From positions 3,844,001 to 3,908,000 of the forward strand of contig AP014633.1 of assembly GCA_000828835.1 (NCBI GenBank): a stretch of DNA of 64,000 nucleotides. The letters are read 5' to 3'. The stretch is from Thioploca ingrica. Lineage in GTDB: Bacteria > Pseudomonadota > Gammaproteobacteria > Beggiatoales > Beggiatoaceae. Below are positions 57,750-64,000 of the stretch, in pieces. Within the stretch, counting starts at the first letter, position 1. The number at the start of each line of letters is the position of its first letter. A program made the translations under genes and the position numbers. The notes under the pieces are model-generated. The model saw nothing but the letters and a program-made list of their open reading frames with translations, searched no databases and was not told the DNA's origin.

Positions 57750-58165
57750 AATGTTAATCTCCATAAAATAAAAATCAATTCTCTTAATATTAAGTCTAGC
57801 ACTGTTTATGCCGGTTGTTTAAAGTTACCCAGTGACGGGGTTTTTAAACTTAATAATATTTATGAAATTATAAAAAATATTTGTCATTTAACTCGGAAAC
57901 TAAAATAGTAGGCCAATTTTTTTAGTTTAATAAACAAATTGTTATTATAGAAAACCGATTTTAAAGTAAATTAGATATTGCTAATATTCTTTTAAACAGG
58001 TATGCTTTTTCCTGTCATTCAGATAAACGGATTATAGACGTCCAGACAAGTTGTTGAGCGAGGATGTCCCCAAATATCAAGGGACTGAATGATGCCTATG
58101 ACTTATCTGGATGACTCTTAATCGATGATGCAGAATTCTTTACTTGACCTTACGGAGGTAATAGC
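57750..58165. other. AT-rich leader region of the sulfur globule gene
   Basis: No coding frame. AT-rich; GGAGG at 58154-58158 is the ribosome site of the next gene. A long untranslated leader is likely, but no defined regulatory element is visible. Confidence 0.45.
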
Positions 58166-58645
58166 ATGAAAAACTTTACCAAAGCTGTCGCTTTATCAAC
58201 TATCTTAGGAGCCGCTATTGCCGCTGCACCAGCCCAAGCTTGGTGGGGGGGCGGTCCTTGGGGTGGTGGTGGCCCCTGGGGTGGTTATCCCGGCGGTGGT
58301 TGGGGCGATGATATGTGGGATTGGGGCCCCTGGGATGGAAACGGTTGGGGTGATATGAGTTTTAGTACAAATATGGGTGGACATGGCTATGGTCGTGGTC
58401 GCGGCTACCATGGTTATGGTCCTGGGTATGGTTATGGTGGCCCATATGGTGGTTATGATGGACCAGGGGGTTATGGTGGTGGCCCATATGGTTATGGTGG
58501 ATCAAGGGGTTACGGTGGTTCAGACGATTACGCTAGGCCAAGAAGCAGACGGTACTCCGATGAGGACTATAACGATGCACCTCCTCCACCCCCACCACGT
58601 GCCAATCGCCGTGAAGCTGCCCCAGAGGCTAAAAAAGAAGACTAA
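58166..58645 (+). CDS. Gly/Tyr/Trp-rich secreted protein, probable sulfur globule protein
   Basis: A 159-residue exported protein with a signal peptide ending APAQA. The mature part is Gly-, Trp- and Tyr-rich: WWGGGPWGGGGPWGGYPGGG, WDWGPWDGNGWGDMSF, then GYGGPYGG/GYDGPGGY-type repeats, ending in a charged, Pro-rich tail (NDAPPPPPPRANRREAAPEA). Envelope proteins of sulfur globules in purple sulfur bacteria have this Gly/Tyr/aromatic composition and secretory leader. GGAGG stands 7 bases before the ATG, and the gene has its own ~400-base leader, consistent with strong regulated expression. The overlapping +1 frame (58377-58664) is an artefact of the repeat. Confidence 0.78.
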   Translation: MKNFTKAVALSTILGAAIAAAPAQAWWGGGPWGGGGPWGGYPGGGWGDDMWDWGPWDGNGWGDMSFSTNMGGHGYGRGRGYHGYGPGYGYGGPYGGYDGPGGYGGGPYGYGGSRGYGGSDDYARPRSRRYSDEDYNDAPPPPPPRANRREAAPEAKKED

Positions 58646-58670
58646 TTTGGTTTTAGTCAACTAACCTAAT

Positions 58671-58700
58671 CTGTGGGAACGGAAAATGCCGTTTCCGCAG
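58671..58700. terminator. Hairpin between sulfur globule and smr genes
   Basis: Arms ctgtgggaacgg / ccgtttccgcag pair over 12 positions (two G-U in RNA) around a 6-base loop. It lies 25 bases after the sulfur globule stop and 2 bases beyond the smr stop, so it can serve both converging genes. The T-run is weak. Confidence 0.55.
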
Positions 58701-58702
58701 GA

Positions 58703-59245
58703 TTATGACCGCTTAATCAAGACATAAATAGCTCCAGTTCCACCATCAACGGGACGAGCAGAGCAAAATGCCAAAACCTCATCACGCTGCCGCAGCCAGT
58801 GATTTAGTTTATTTTTTAAAACCGGTTGTTTTTGCCAAGAACCATAACCTTTACCATGCACAATTCTGGCGCAACGGATATTATTATGATGGCAATAACG
58901 CAAAAAATCAGCGACCTCAACTCGGGCAACCGATACCACCATTCCATGTAAATCCAATTCTGCGGTCACACTAAAATGTCCACGGCGCAGTTTCTGCAGT
59001 ACACTATGTTGAACACCAGGACGCACAAAGACAAGTTCCTCACCGGTTTCTAATTCGGCGGGATCGTAATTCTCTGAGAGCATATCTTCATATACCAGCG
59101 CTTCGTCAAGATAACGTTGTCGAGGAAAAGGAGTTAATCGTGGTTTAGGGAAGGCTACTCTATCGCATTGAAGTGGTGTTACTCCCTGCATCGCATCTTG
59201 AAAGAGTGCATGTGCTGCTGCTTTAGTTTCAGTTGCCTTACCCAT
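58703..59245 (-). CDS. Smr-domain protein (SmrA/YdaL-like)
   Basis: A 180-residue protein with a C-terminal Smr domain. The ATG at 59245 (MGKATETKAAAHALFQDAMQ) follows AAGGAA and is preferred to a TTG at 59305. Motifs: TAELDLHGMVVSVARVEVAD (LDLHG) and ARIVHGKGYGSWQKQPVLKN (HGxGxG), then SARPVDGGTGAIYVLI. Smr domains of this class bind RNA/ribosomes or nick DNA; the exact job of stand-alone members is unsettled. It lies ~120 bases downstream of hemC on the same strand. Confidence 0.92.
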   Translation of the reverse strand: MGKATETKAAAHALFQDAMQGVTPLQCDRVAFPKPRLTPFPRQRYLDEALVYEDMLSENYDPAELETGEELVFVRPGVQHSVLQKLRRGHFSVTAELDLHGMVVSVARVEVADFLRYCHHNNIRCARIVHGKGYGSWQKQPVLKNKLNHWLRQRDEVLAFCSARPVDGGTGAIYVLIKRS

Positions 59246-59365
59246 TATCCCAATTTCCTTGCTACTCTCACTTTCAGGAACTTTTAAACTGAGTTTCGCG
59301 CCCAACGACCTACCCTACCTACACCCACTCAAATCGTTAGATAAATCGGTTGCACTTGGCATCAC

Positions 59366-60298
59366 TTACGCAGAAAACTGCCAAGTTTGGAGGAAGCGAT
59401 CTGCGCCTTGACTCAGTAATACTTGAGCTAATTGATCACCTAACTCTTCCGGGAATTCCAGCGCACCTCGCAGCGTATGGTACAGTACCTGTTTACCTTG
59501 AGGATCAGCCACTAATCCACGTAACAGCAACTCGTTATCCGAGATTTCAGCAAAGCCGGCAATAGGCACTTGACAACCACCCCCTAACCGTTGATTGATA
59601 GCCCGTTCTGCTTTGATTCGTTGTTGGGTAGCGTAATCATTCAGCGGCGCAATTCGTTCTTGAGTTACCTGATCATCTTCCCGACATTCAATGCCAATGG
59701 CACCCTGTCCAATCGCCGGTAAAATGATATCCGGGGTTAATATTTCTCGAATACGTTCGCTCATTCCCAAACGTTTCAGTCCAGCTACCGCTAACACAAT
59801 CGCATCAAATTCGCCCCGATCGAGTTTTTGTAAACGGGTACCCACATTACCGCGTAATGGACGAATACTTAAGTCAGGACGTAATGCCAGTAATTGACTT
59901 TGGCGACGTAAACTCGACGTACCCACAATTGCGCCTAGCGGTAACGCGGCTAAGTTAGGATAATGATTAGACACAAAGGCATCATAAGGTTCTTCACGAC
60001 ACATAATCACGGGGAGTATTAAGCCGCTTGGCAATTCAACCGGCACATCTTTCATCGAATGGACAGCCATATCGGCTTGCCCCGCTAATAAGCTATTTTC
60101 TAATTCCTTAACAAATAAGCCTTTGCCACCGATTTTTGCTAAAGGCGTATCTAAAATTTTATCCCCTTGGGTAGTTATTTCTACAATTTCAATGAGTTGT
60201 TCCGGATAAAGCCGCCGCAAAGCCTCACGAACATGGTTAGTTTGCCATAAAGCTAATGGACTTTTACGCGTAGCAATTTTTAATCGATTATTTTTCAT
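59366..60298 (-). CDS. hemC: Porphobilinogen deaminase (hydroxymethylbilane synthase)
   Basis: A 310-residue haem-biosynthesis enzyme joining four porphobilinogens into hydroxymethylbilane. Motifs: [74 protein letters not shown], and the dipyrromethane cofactor cysteine in [19 protein letters not shown]. It starts 8 bases after the ParA stop, so the two genes share a transcript, an unusual coupling; hemD and hemX do not follow it. Confidence 0.97.
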   Translation of the reverse strand: MKNNRLKIATRKSPLALWQTNHVREALRRLYPEQLIEIVEITTQGDKILDTPLAKIGGKGLFVKELENSLLAGQADMAVHSMKDVPVELPSGLILPVIMCREEPYDAFVSNHYPNLAALPLGAIVGTSSLRRQSQLLALRPDLSIRPLRGNVGTRLQKLDRGEFDAIVLAVAGLKRLGMSERIREILTPDIILPAIGQGAIGIECREDDQVTQERIAPLNDYATQQRIKAERAINQRLGGGCQVPIAGFAEISDNELLLRGLVADPQGKQVLYHTLRGALEFPEELGDQLAQVLLSQGADRFLQTWQFSA

Positions 60299-60306
60299 AG
60301 CTGGGT

Positions 60307-61353
60307 TTAATTTTTTGCTGATGAATGCAGCAGAGCGGTTTCTGACTGTTTAGCTAATTTACAATTTCTCACAATCCGCCGTGCTAACCGCTCAAAATCT
60401 TGATAAGCATTCTGAACCGATTGAGTGGTACCCCCAACGATACCGTCGGCCGGTTTGAGATGAAAAATAGGTTTGTGAACCGCTTGTGCTAATGGCATTA
60501 AACTTTTGTAATGTTTAACTAAAGCTAAACAATAGGGATCCTCTTCTATCGAAGCTATTTCGTTATTAGCCGCTAAATTGAGCATGGCCTGGCGATAAAT
60601 TCCCGGAATTTGAACAATCCACCGTTGATAAGCCTTTACCGGTCGATCTGGGCGAATAACGTGTTGTAAATGTTGCAAAACAATATAACCAACCGGTCGC
60701 ATAGTGCCAGGCGGTAAACTGAGATCAACCACTGGATTTTTGGTTTGGCGCTCTTGCCATTCTTCACGCCAACGGAATAAAGTTGGCCCTAAATTTCTCA
60801 AGCCTTGTAACGAAAATAAATCGGGTGCGAGGGGCGTTAAGACATAATCGGCAGTGATCAAAGCGGCTCGATTAATCGCCCCTAAATTGGGTCCCAAATC
60901 AATTAAAATCACATTAGCCACATGAATTTTTATCACCCGTTGTAAAATTCGCCAAAAGGCAGAAATAACGCGAAAAGAACGCTCTTTACGATCCATACAT
61001 CCTGGCCATTCCGTAGAAAGATGTCCTTCAAATCCGGAGAGTAATAAATCACCGATCAGTAATGCTAAGCGTGGTTTGATATCCTCTAACTGCGGAGTAA
61101 CAATATCACCAACCCCTCTCAGTAAAGGTTGTACACAACGGTAAATTGTATTAGGCTGTTTATCTAATAACCAAATTTCTTCCAGGCGTTCTTCGGATAA
61201 AAAAGCCGCTGTGAGGTTAGCTTGCGGATCCAGATCAACGGCGACAACTCGTAATCCTAAGTCGTGATACATCCACGCCAAATGATAAACCAGCGAGGTT
61301 TTCCCAACACCTCCTTTATTATTAAAAAAGGCAATAATTGGAACGGCAGACAT
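60307..61353 (-). CDS. ParA-family ATPase
   Basis: A 348-residue MinD/ParA-type ATPase. The deviant Walker A is [20 protein letters not shown], followed by [16 protein letters not shown] (Walker A'), and [20 protein letters not shown] (Walker B region). Compared with canonical ParA (~260 residues) it has an extended C-terminal part ([35 protein letters not shown]). No ParB or parS-like gene lies next to it, so it is an orphan; such ATPases also position chemoreceptor arrays, flagella or organelles. It heads the transcript carrying hemC. Confidence 0.9.
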   Translation of the reverse strand: MSAVPIIAFFNNKGGVGKTSLVYHLAWMYHDLGLRVVAVDLDPQANLTAAFLSEERLEEIWLLDKQPNTIYRCVQPLLRGVGDIVTPQLEDIKPRLALLIGDLLLSGFEGHLSTEWPGCMDRKERSFRVISAFWRILQRVIKIHVANVILIDLGPNLGAINRAALITADYVLTPLAPDLFSLQGLRNLGPTLFRWREEWQERQTKNPVVDLSLPPGTMRPVGYIVLQHLQHVIRPDRPVKAYQRWIVQIPGIYRQAMLNLAANNEIASIEEDPYCLALVKHYKSLMPLAQAVHKPIFHLKPADGIVGGTTQSVQNAYQDFERLARRIVRNCKLAKQSETALLHSSAKN

Positions 61354-61627
61354 AGTGTTTAACGCGGTTCACAGCATGAAGTATTGATTGAAAATTCATT
61401 GAGCTAGGAAAGATTTTAACTAAAAATGGGGTCTTACCTAAATATGACGCACAGTTTAATTCTTTTATCAACTAGATGCTAGGTATGATTAAGTCTTTCT
61501 TCGATTGTTGTTAAGAGGTGATAATGGATTCGATTGAATCATACCGAGTTGTTCTAACGACAAAGGAAATTAATTGAGTTATGGAAGAAATTAAACAGCG
61601 GTAATCTCGCTTTATCAACGTAGTCAG

Positions 61628-61706
61628 GTAGGTTGGGTTAGCGCAGCGTAACCCAACATTTTGGATATATTTGTATTGGGTCAATCAGGAGATTGACCCA
61701 ACCTAC
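61628..61706. repeat. MITE-like element with gtaggttgggt ends
   Basis: The left end gtaggttgggttagcgcagc and the right end attgacccaacctac are inverted counterparts (gtaggttgggt / acccaacctac exact over 11 bases); the 79-base unit also contains acccaacatt and tattgggtcaatc. Same family as the block at 52331-52382. Confidence 0.65.
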
Positions 61707-61733
61707 ATTGGCTTAACTTAATGGCAGTGTCGC

Positions 61734-61805
61734 GTAGGGTGCATAAGCGAAGCGTCATGCACCCTTTCATGCGGTGGATGACGGCTTACGCCTTATCCAC
61801 CCTAC
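61734..61805. repeat. MITE-like element with gtagggtg ends, abutting a haemagglutinin fragment
   Basis: Left end gtagggtgcataagcgaagc with catgcacccttt; right end ggcttacgccttatccaccctac. The ends gtagggtg and caccctac and the inner gcataagcg/cgccttat words are inverted counterparts. Nine bases further the haemagglutinin-like reading frame begins. Confidence 0.6.
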
Positions 61806-61814
61806 ACTTGCTCG

Positions 61815-62046
61815 GCGATGTCTCCAATATAACGATTGAAGCCGATTTCGTGACACTTAAAGATGGTGGTGTTATTGCCAGTGATACCTTTGGCGATCAT
61901 GCCGGTGGCAACCTTACTCTCAAGATGGCCGGCGACTTAACGATAATGGGGAGAAAATCAACGGTCACGATTTTCCCTCCACCTTTTAATTTGGTGATTA
62001 AAGCCATGCAAAGTGGGATTACTTCCAGTACCCTTGGGAAGGGGGC
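61815..62046 (+). pseudogene. Fragment of a filamentous-haemagglutinin-type exoprotein
   Basis: An in-frame stretch of ~75 residues reads NITIEADFVTLKDGGVIASD, GGNLTLKMAGDLTIMG and AMQSGITSSTLGKG, the beta-helix repeat pattern of TPS-secreted haemagglutinin-like proteins (ITIxAxxVTLxDGGxIAS). No start, signal peptide or TPS domain is present: the sequence upstream is a MITE-like repeat and downstream the frame runs into unrelated GC-rich DNA. It is a remnant of the same kind of gene as 62809-63659. Confidence 0.65.
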
Positions 62047-62133
62047 ATATTGCCCGGCACGGTTCTATCGCGCCGGTGCGCTGGATTCGTTGGGTTGCGA
62101 CAGATCCACAACCCAGCCTAGATTTAGAAGGCG

Positions 62134-62535
62134 CTATTTAGCTTCAGACATTGCGAGCGTATCGTAATAGGAGCCCATATAACGGAAGACCGAGATATTG
62201 CCGCGAAGGGAGGTTACGCTGCTCGCAGTAAAACGGCACCATTCAAACCCGCTAGGGTCGCTGCTGCTGCTGCCTGGAAGTTCTATCGAATGACCGGCAA
62301 GTAGGGACACTGTAGTTGGACCGGTTACCACGGTCCCAACGCTGTTTATAAGTTCTACCGTGACGGACACGGTGGCGGTCGAAATGTTTACCACGTTGCA
62401 CGCATGGTAACTTTGTCCAGAATCAGCCCAAACCGGTGAGGTAGCGATAACCGCCGCCTCCACGTTGGGGGCCACAGTGATTGCCGCCACGGCTAGCGCG
62501 GCAAACGAGAAACGATTTTTCTTTGTTGAAATCAT
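62134..62535 (-). CDS. Small secreted protein of foreign-looking composition
   Basis: A 133-residue exported protein. The ATG at 62535 follows GGAGG and opens a signal peptide (MISTKKNRFSFAALAVAAIT ... VEAA). The mature part is one beta-rich domain: VWADSGQSYHACNVVNISTA, VTVELINSVGTVVTGPTTVS, EWCRFTASSVTSLRGNISVF; the two cysteines may form a disulfide. The codons are clearly GC-richer than neighbouring genes. I do not recognise a family. It lies between two haemagglutinin fragments and may have entered with foreign DNA. Confidence 0.55.
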   Translation of the reverse strand: MISTKKNRFSFAALAVAAITVAPNVEAAVIATSPVWADSGQSYHACNVVNISTATVSVTVELINSVGTVVTGPTTVSLLAGHSIELPGSSSSDPSGFEWCRFTASSVTSLRGNISVFRYMGSYYDTLAMSEAK

Positions 62536-62808
62536 ACATCCTCCACAGAACACTTGTTTAAGCACTCAAATCCGAATTTAAACTTTCTAATCTCTATCTC
62601 TTGTTTTTTAACATCAAACGTTATATAATAAAAACTGTTTAGTTATAAAATTATTTTAGCAACGTAACACGTCTATTTCCCTGTGTCAAGCCATGAATCA
62701 GCCTCTTAAAAATCCGCTACAAGCATTACAGCATCCGCACGGAAGGAGCCTATGTAACCTGAGTTCGACGTAAGACAAAAAGCAATTAACAGTATTTTCT
62801 TTGGCAAG

Positions 62809-63659
62809 ATGCTCCGGTTGGGTACTGGCGACGGTGGGGAGGTACAAGTCGAAGTGGCCGGCGACCTGCGCATTCAAGGCAGTAATTTTCTAGGCGTTCC
62901 CAGTAGTATTTCCAGTAATACCCTAGCTACCGGTCGCGGGGGCAACGTGAAAGTACATGCCAATTATTTACAACTGAGTGACGGAGGGGTGATAACGGCC
63001 AATAGTTTAGGGATAGGTGATGCTGGAGAATTGAGGATACAAGCGGATACCCTAGAGATAGTTGATCGAGATGAAATAACTACTTCTGCTCAACAATCTT
63101 CAGGGGGTGACTTACGCCTCACCGTGACTGACCAATTGTATTTACGCCAAGGGCAAATGACGACCAGCGTTCAACGTGGAGAAGCAAATAATAATGGAGG
63201 GAATATTACGATTTCAACCCCTCAAGTTGTTGTCTTGAACCAAGGAGCAATCACTGCCCAAGCGTATGAAGGGCATGGCGGAAATATCCGAATGGTCGCT
63301 GAAAACTTCTTAAAAACCCAGATAGCCTCCTCAGCGCTTCTTCCAGATTAGGAATTGATGGAAAAATCATCATTGAGTCTCTTGATAAAACGTTTAGCGA
63401 CAATTTGTTTAGTTTAGCTACGGACTTCATGGATGCGAGTCGCTTATTACCCACACCTTGTGGAAAAAGGAGTTTTGAAAACGAGATGAATCGGAGTAAA
63501 TTTATTCTCCATCCCCTAGCGGGAAGTGCATTATCTCCCAATGACTTCCAACCCAGTCCCGGGTTCATTCGTCAGACGAAAAACTCGGCTTACCCCACGG
63601 CTTCAACCCGGCAAAATTCCCCGCAACCACTCACTTCCTTCACGGGTTGTCATTCATGA
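62809..63659 (+). pseudogene. Frameshifted 3' end of a filamentous-haemagglutinin-type exoprotein
   Basis: The frame from 62809 gives beta-helix repeats (GGEVQVEVAGDLRIQGSNFL, GGNVKVHANYLQLSDGGVIT, GELRIQADTLEIVDRDEITT, GGNITISTPQVVVLNQGAIT) and runs to a stop at 63351. A second frame resumes at once with PDSLLSASSRLGIDGKIII and continues FSLATDFMDASRLLPTPCGK to 63659, the usual C-terminal end of these exoproteins (DASRxLPxPC). Restoring one base in the ccc at 63317-63319 joins the two. The 5' part with the signal and TPS secretion domain is missing. Clearly a decayed gene. Confidence 0.75.
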
Positions 63660-63710
63660 ATTAGAAGGAAACCAACCTTTCTACAACGGACTTAATCAGG
63701 AAAAAAACCG

Positions 63711-64000
63711 ATGAACACACGTCCCTTAGTGAGCTTTGATTGGGCGATCAAACATCTCCTCCGAGACAAAGCCAATTTTGACATTTTAGAAGGCTTTCTC
63801 ACCGCTTTACTTCGCCAAGAACTCACCATCCTTTCCTTACTAGAAAGTGAATCGAATCAAGAAGACCGCAGTGATAAATTTAACTGCGTGGATTTATTAG
63901 TTGAAAATGACCAACATGAACTCATCATCATTGAAGTACAAAGTAACCGAGAAATTCATTATTTAGAAAGACTGTTGTACGGCACCTCTAAACTCATTGT
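63711..64000 (+). CDS. Rpn/PDDEXK-family transposase-like protein, 3'-truncated by the window
   Basis: The ATG at 63711 (AGGAAAAAAACCG upstream) opens a frame that stays open to the window end: MNTRPLVSFDWAIKHLLRDK, ANFDILEGFLTALLRQELTI, SNQEDRSDKFNCVDLLVEND, QHELIIIEVQSNREIHYLER. This is the PDDEXK_2-type start (FDxAxKxLLRDKxNFDILEGFL), with the catalytic region D (CVDLLVEN) and E-x-Q (IIIEVQ). About 96 residues of a ~300-residue protein are seen. A third Rpn-type gene of the window, different in sequence from the 27769/40824 pair. Confidence 0.88.
   Translation, partial: MNTRPLVSFDWAIKHLLRDKANFDILEGFLTALLRQELTILSLLESESNQEDRSDKFNCVDLLVENDQHELIIIEVQSNREIHYLERLLYGTSKLI

Larger units (their letters stand above)
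61354..61814. other. Repeat-bearing intergenic region
   Basis: The first ~270 bases show nothing beyond AT-rich spacer. The rest is made of two adjacent repeats described below (61628-61706 and 61734-61805). Confidence 0.55.

Noticed and set aside
58377-58664. Plus-strand frame rich in Met/Val repeats
   Set aside because: It overlaps the sulfur globule gene in another frame and simply reflects the ggtggt/atggt repeats; it has no ribosome site.
63251-63568. 105-residue minus-strand frame
   Set aside because: It is antisense to the haemagglutinin pseudogene, which has clear family motifs in the plus frames.

Overview
The window is AT-rich, gene-dense bacterial chromosome, most likely from a large sulfur-oxidising gammaproteobacterium of the Thiotrichaceae (Beggiatoa / Thioploca / Thiomargarita type). 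The evidence is gammaproteobacterial housekeeping genes (aroQ-accB-accC, speA, trhP/yegQ, hemC, ligA, class I fumarase), a Gly/Tyr/Trp-rich secreted protein of sulfur-globule type, and a heavy load of Uma2-like and Rpn/PD-(D/E)XK-like proteins, plant-type LRR exoproteins, filamentous-haemagglutinin remnants and short palindromic repeats. The assignment is inferred from gene content, not from a marker gene. I saw no rRNA, tRNA or CRISPR array.

Layout. 1-6 kb: 5'-truncated Fe superoxide dismutase, secreted cache protein, a pRiA4b ORF-3-like protein, a secreted LRR/beta-propeller protein and a Rpn-like protein. 6-10 kb: minus-strand unit pncC(cinA)-speA-trhP. 10-13.4 kb: a secreted DUF1131/LprI-like protein, then three small nuclease-fold-like proteins in a row. 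13.5-16.8 kb: phosphoketolase and an orphan CbiM-like permease. 16.9-20 kb: minus-strand surface-glycan unit (radical SAM, NAD-sugar epimerase, WecG/TagA glycosyltransferase). 20.3-26.5 kb: bacteriohemerythrin; a PIN-DegT fusion whose PLP lysine is Gln; Uma2; an RnfD-like/DUF2330 pair; a Uma2 remnant behind a MITE-like element; a sugar ketoisomerase cupin. 26.5-36 kb: broken PP-loop gene, CbbY-like HAD phosphatase, Rpn nuclease, ligA, chemoreceptor pair, Uma2, second LRR protein. 36-40 kb: fumarase-hypF. 40-46 kb: Uma2, Rpn, orphan exoprotein, a PIN toxin-antitoxin pair and a possible effector/immunity pair. 46-48.5 kb: aroQ-accB-accC. 48.8-57.4 kb: TPR-type Ser/Thr kinase, repeat cluster, then tetR-MFP-RND efflux operon. 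57.5-61.4 kb: small protein, sulfur globule protein, parA-hemC-smr. 61.4-64 kb: haemagglutinin pseudogenes interrupted by repeats, a compositionally different small exoprotein, and the start of another Rpn-family gene.

How it fits together. The housekeeping operons supply fatty acid precursors, aromatic amino acids, haem, polyamines and TCA flux. Phosphoketolase and the CbbY-like phosphatase fit an autotroph's pentose-phosphate metabolism. Hemerythrin, superoxide dismutase and the chemoreceptor fit life at oxygen/sulfide gradients. Between these lies accessory DNA: nuclease-fold paralogs, toxin-antitoxin genes, exoproteins and at least seven MITE-like or REP-like elements, several sitting on gene ends or inside broken genes.

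The most unusual items are the PIN-DegT fusion lacking its PLP lysine, the putative cytoplasmic effector/periplasmic immunity pair at 44.6-46 kb, and a repeat arm that supplies the stop codons of two unrelated genes.
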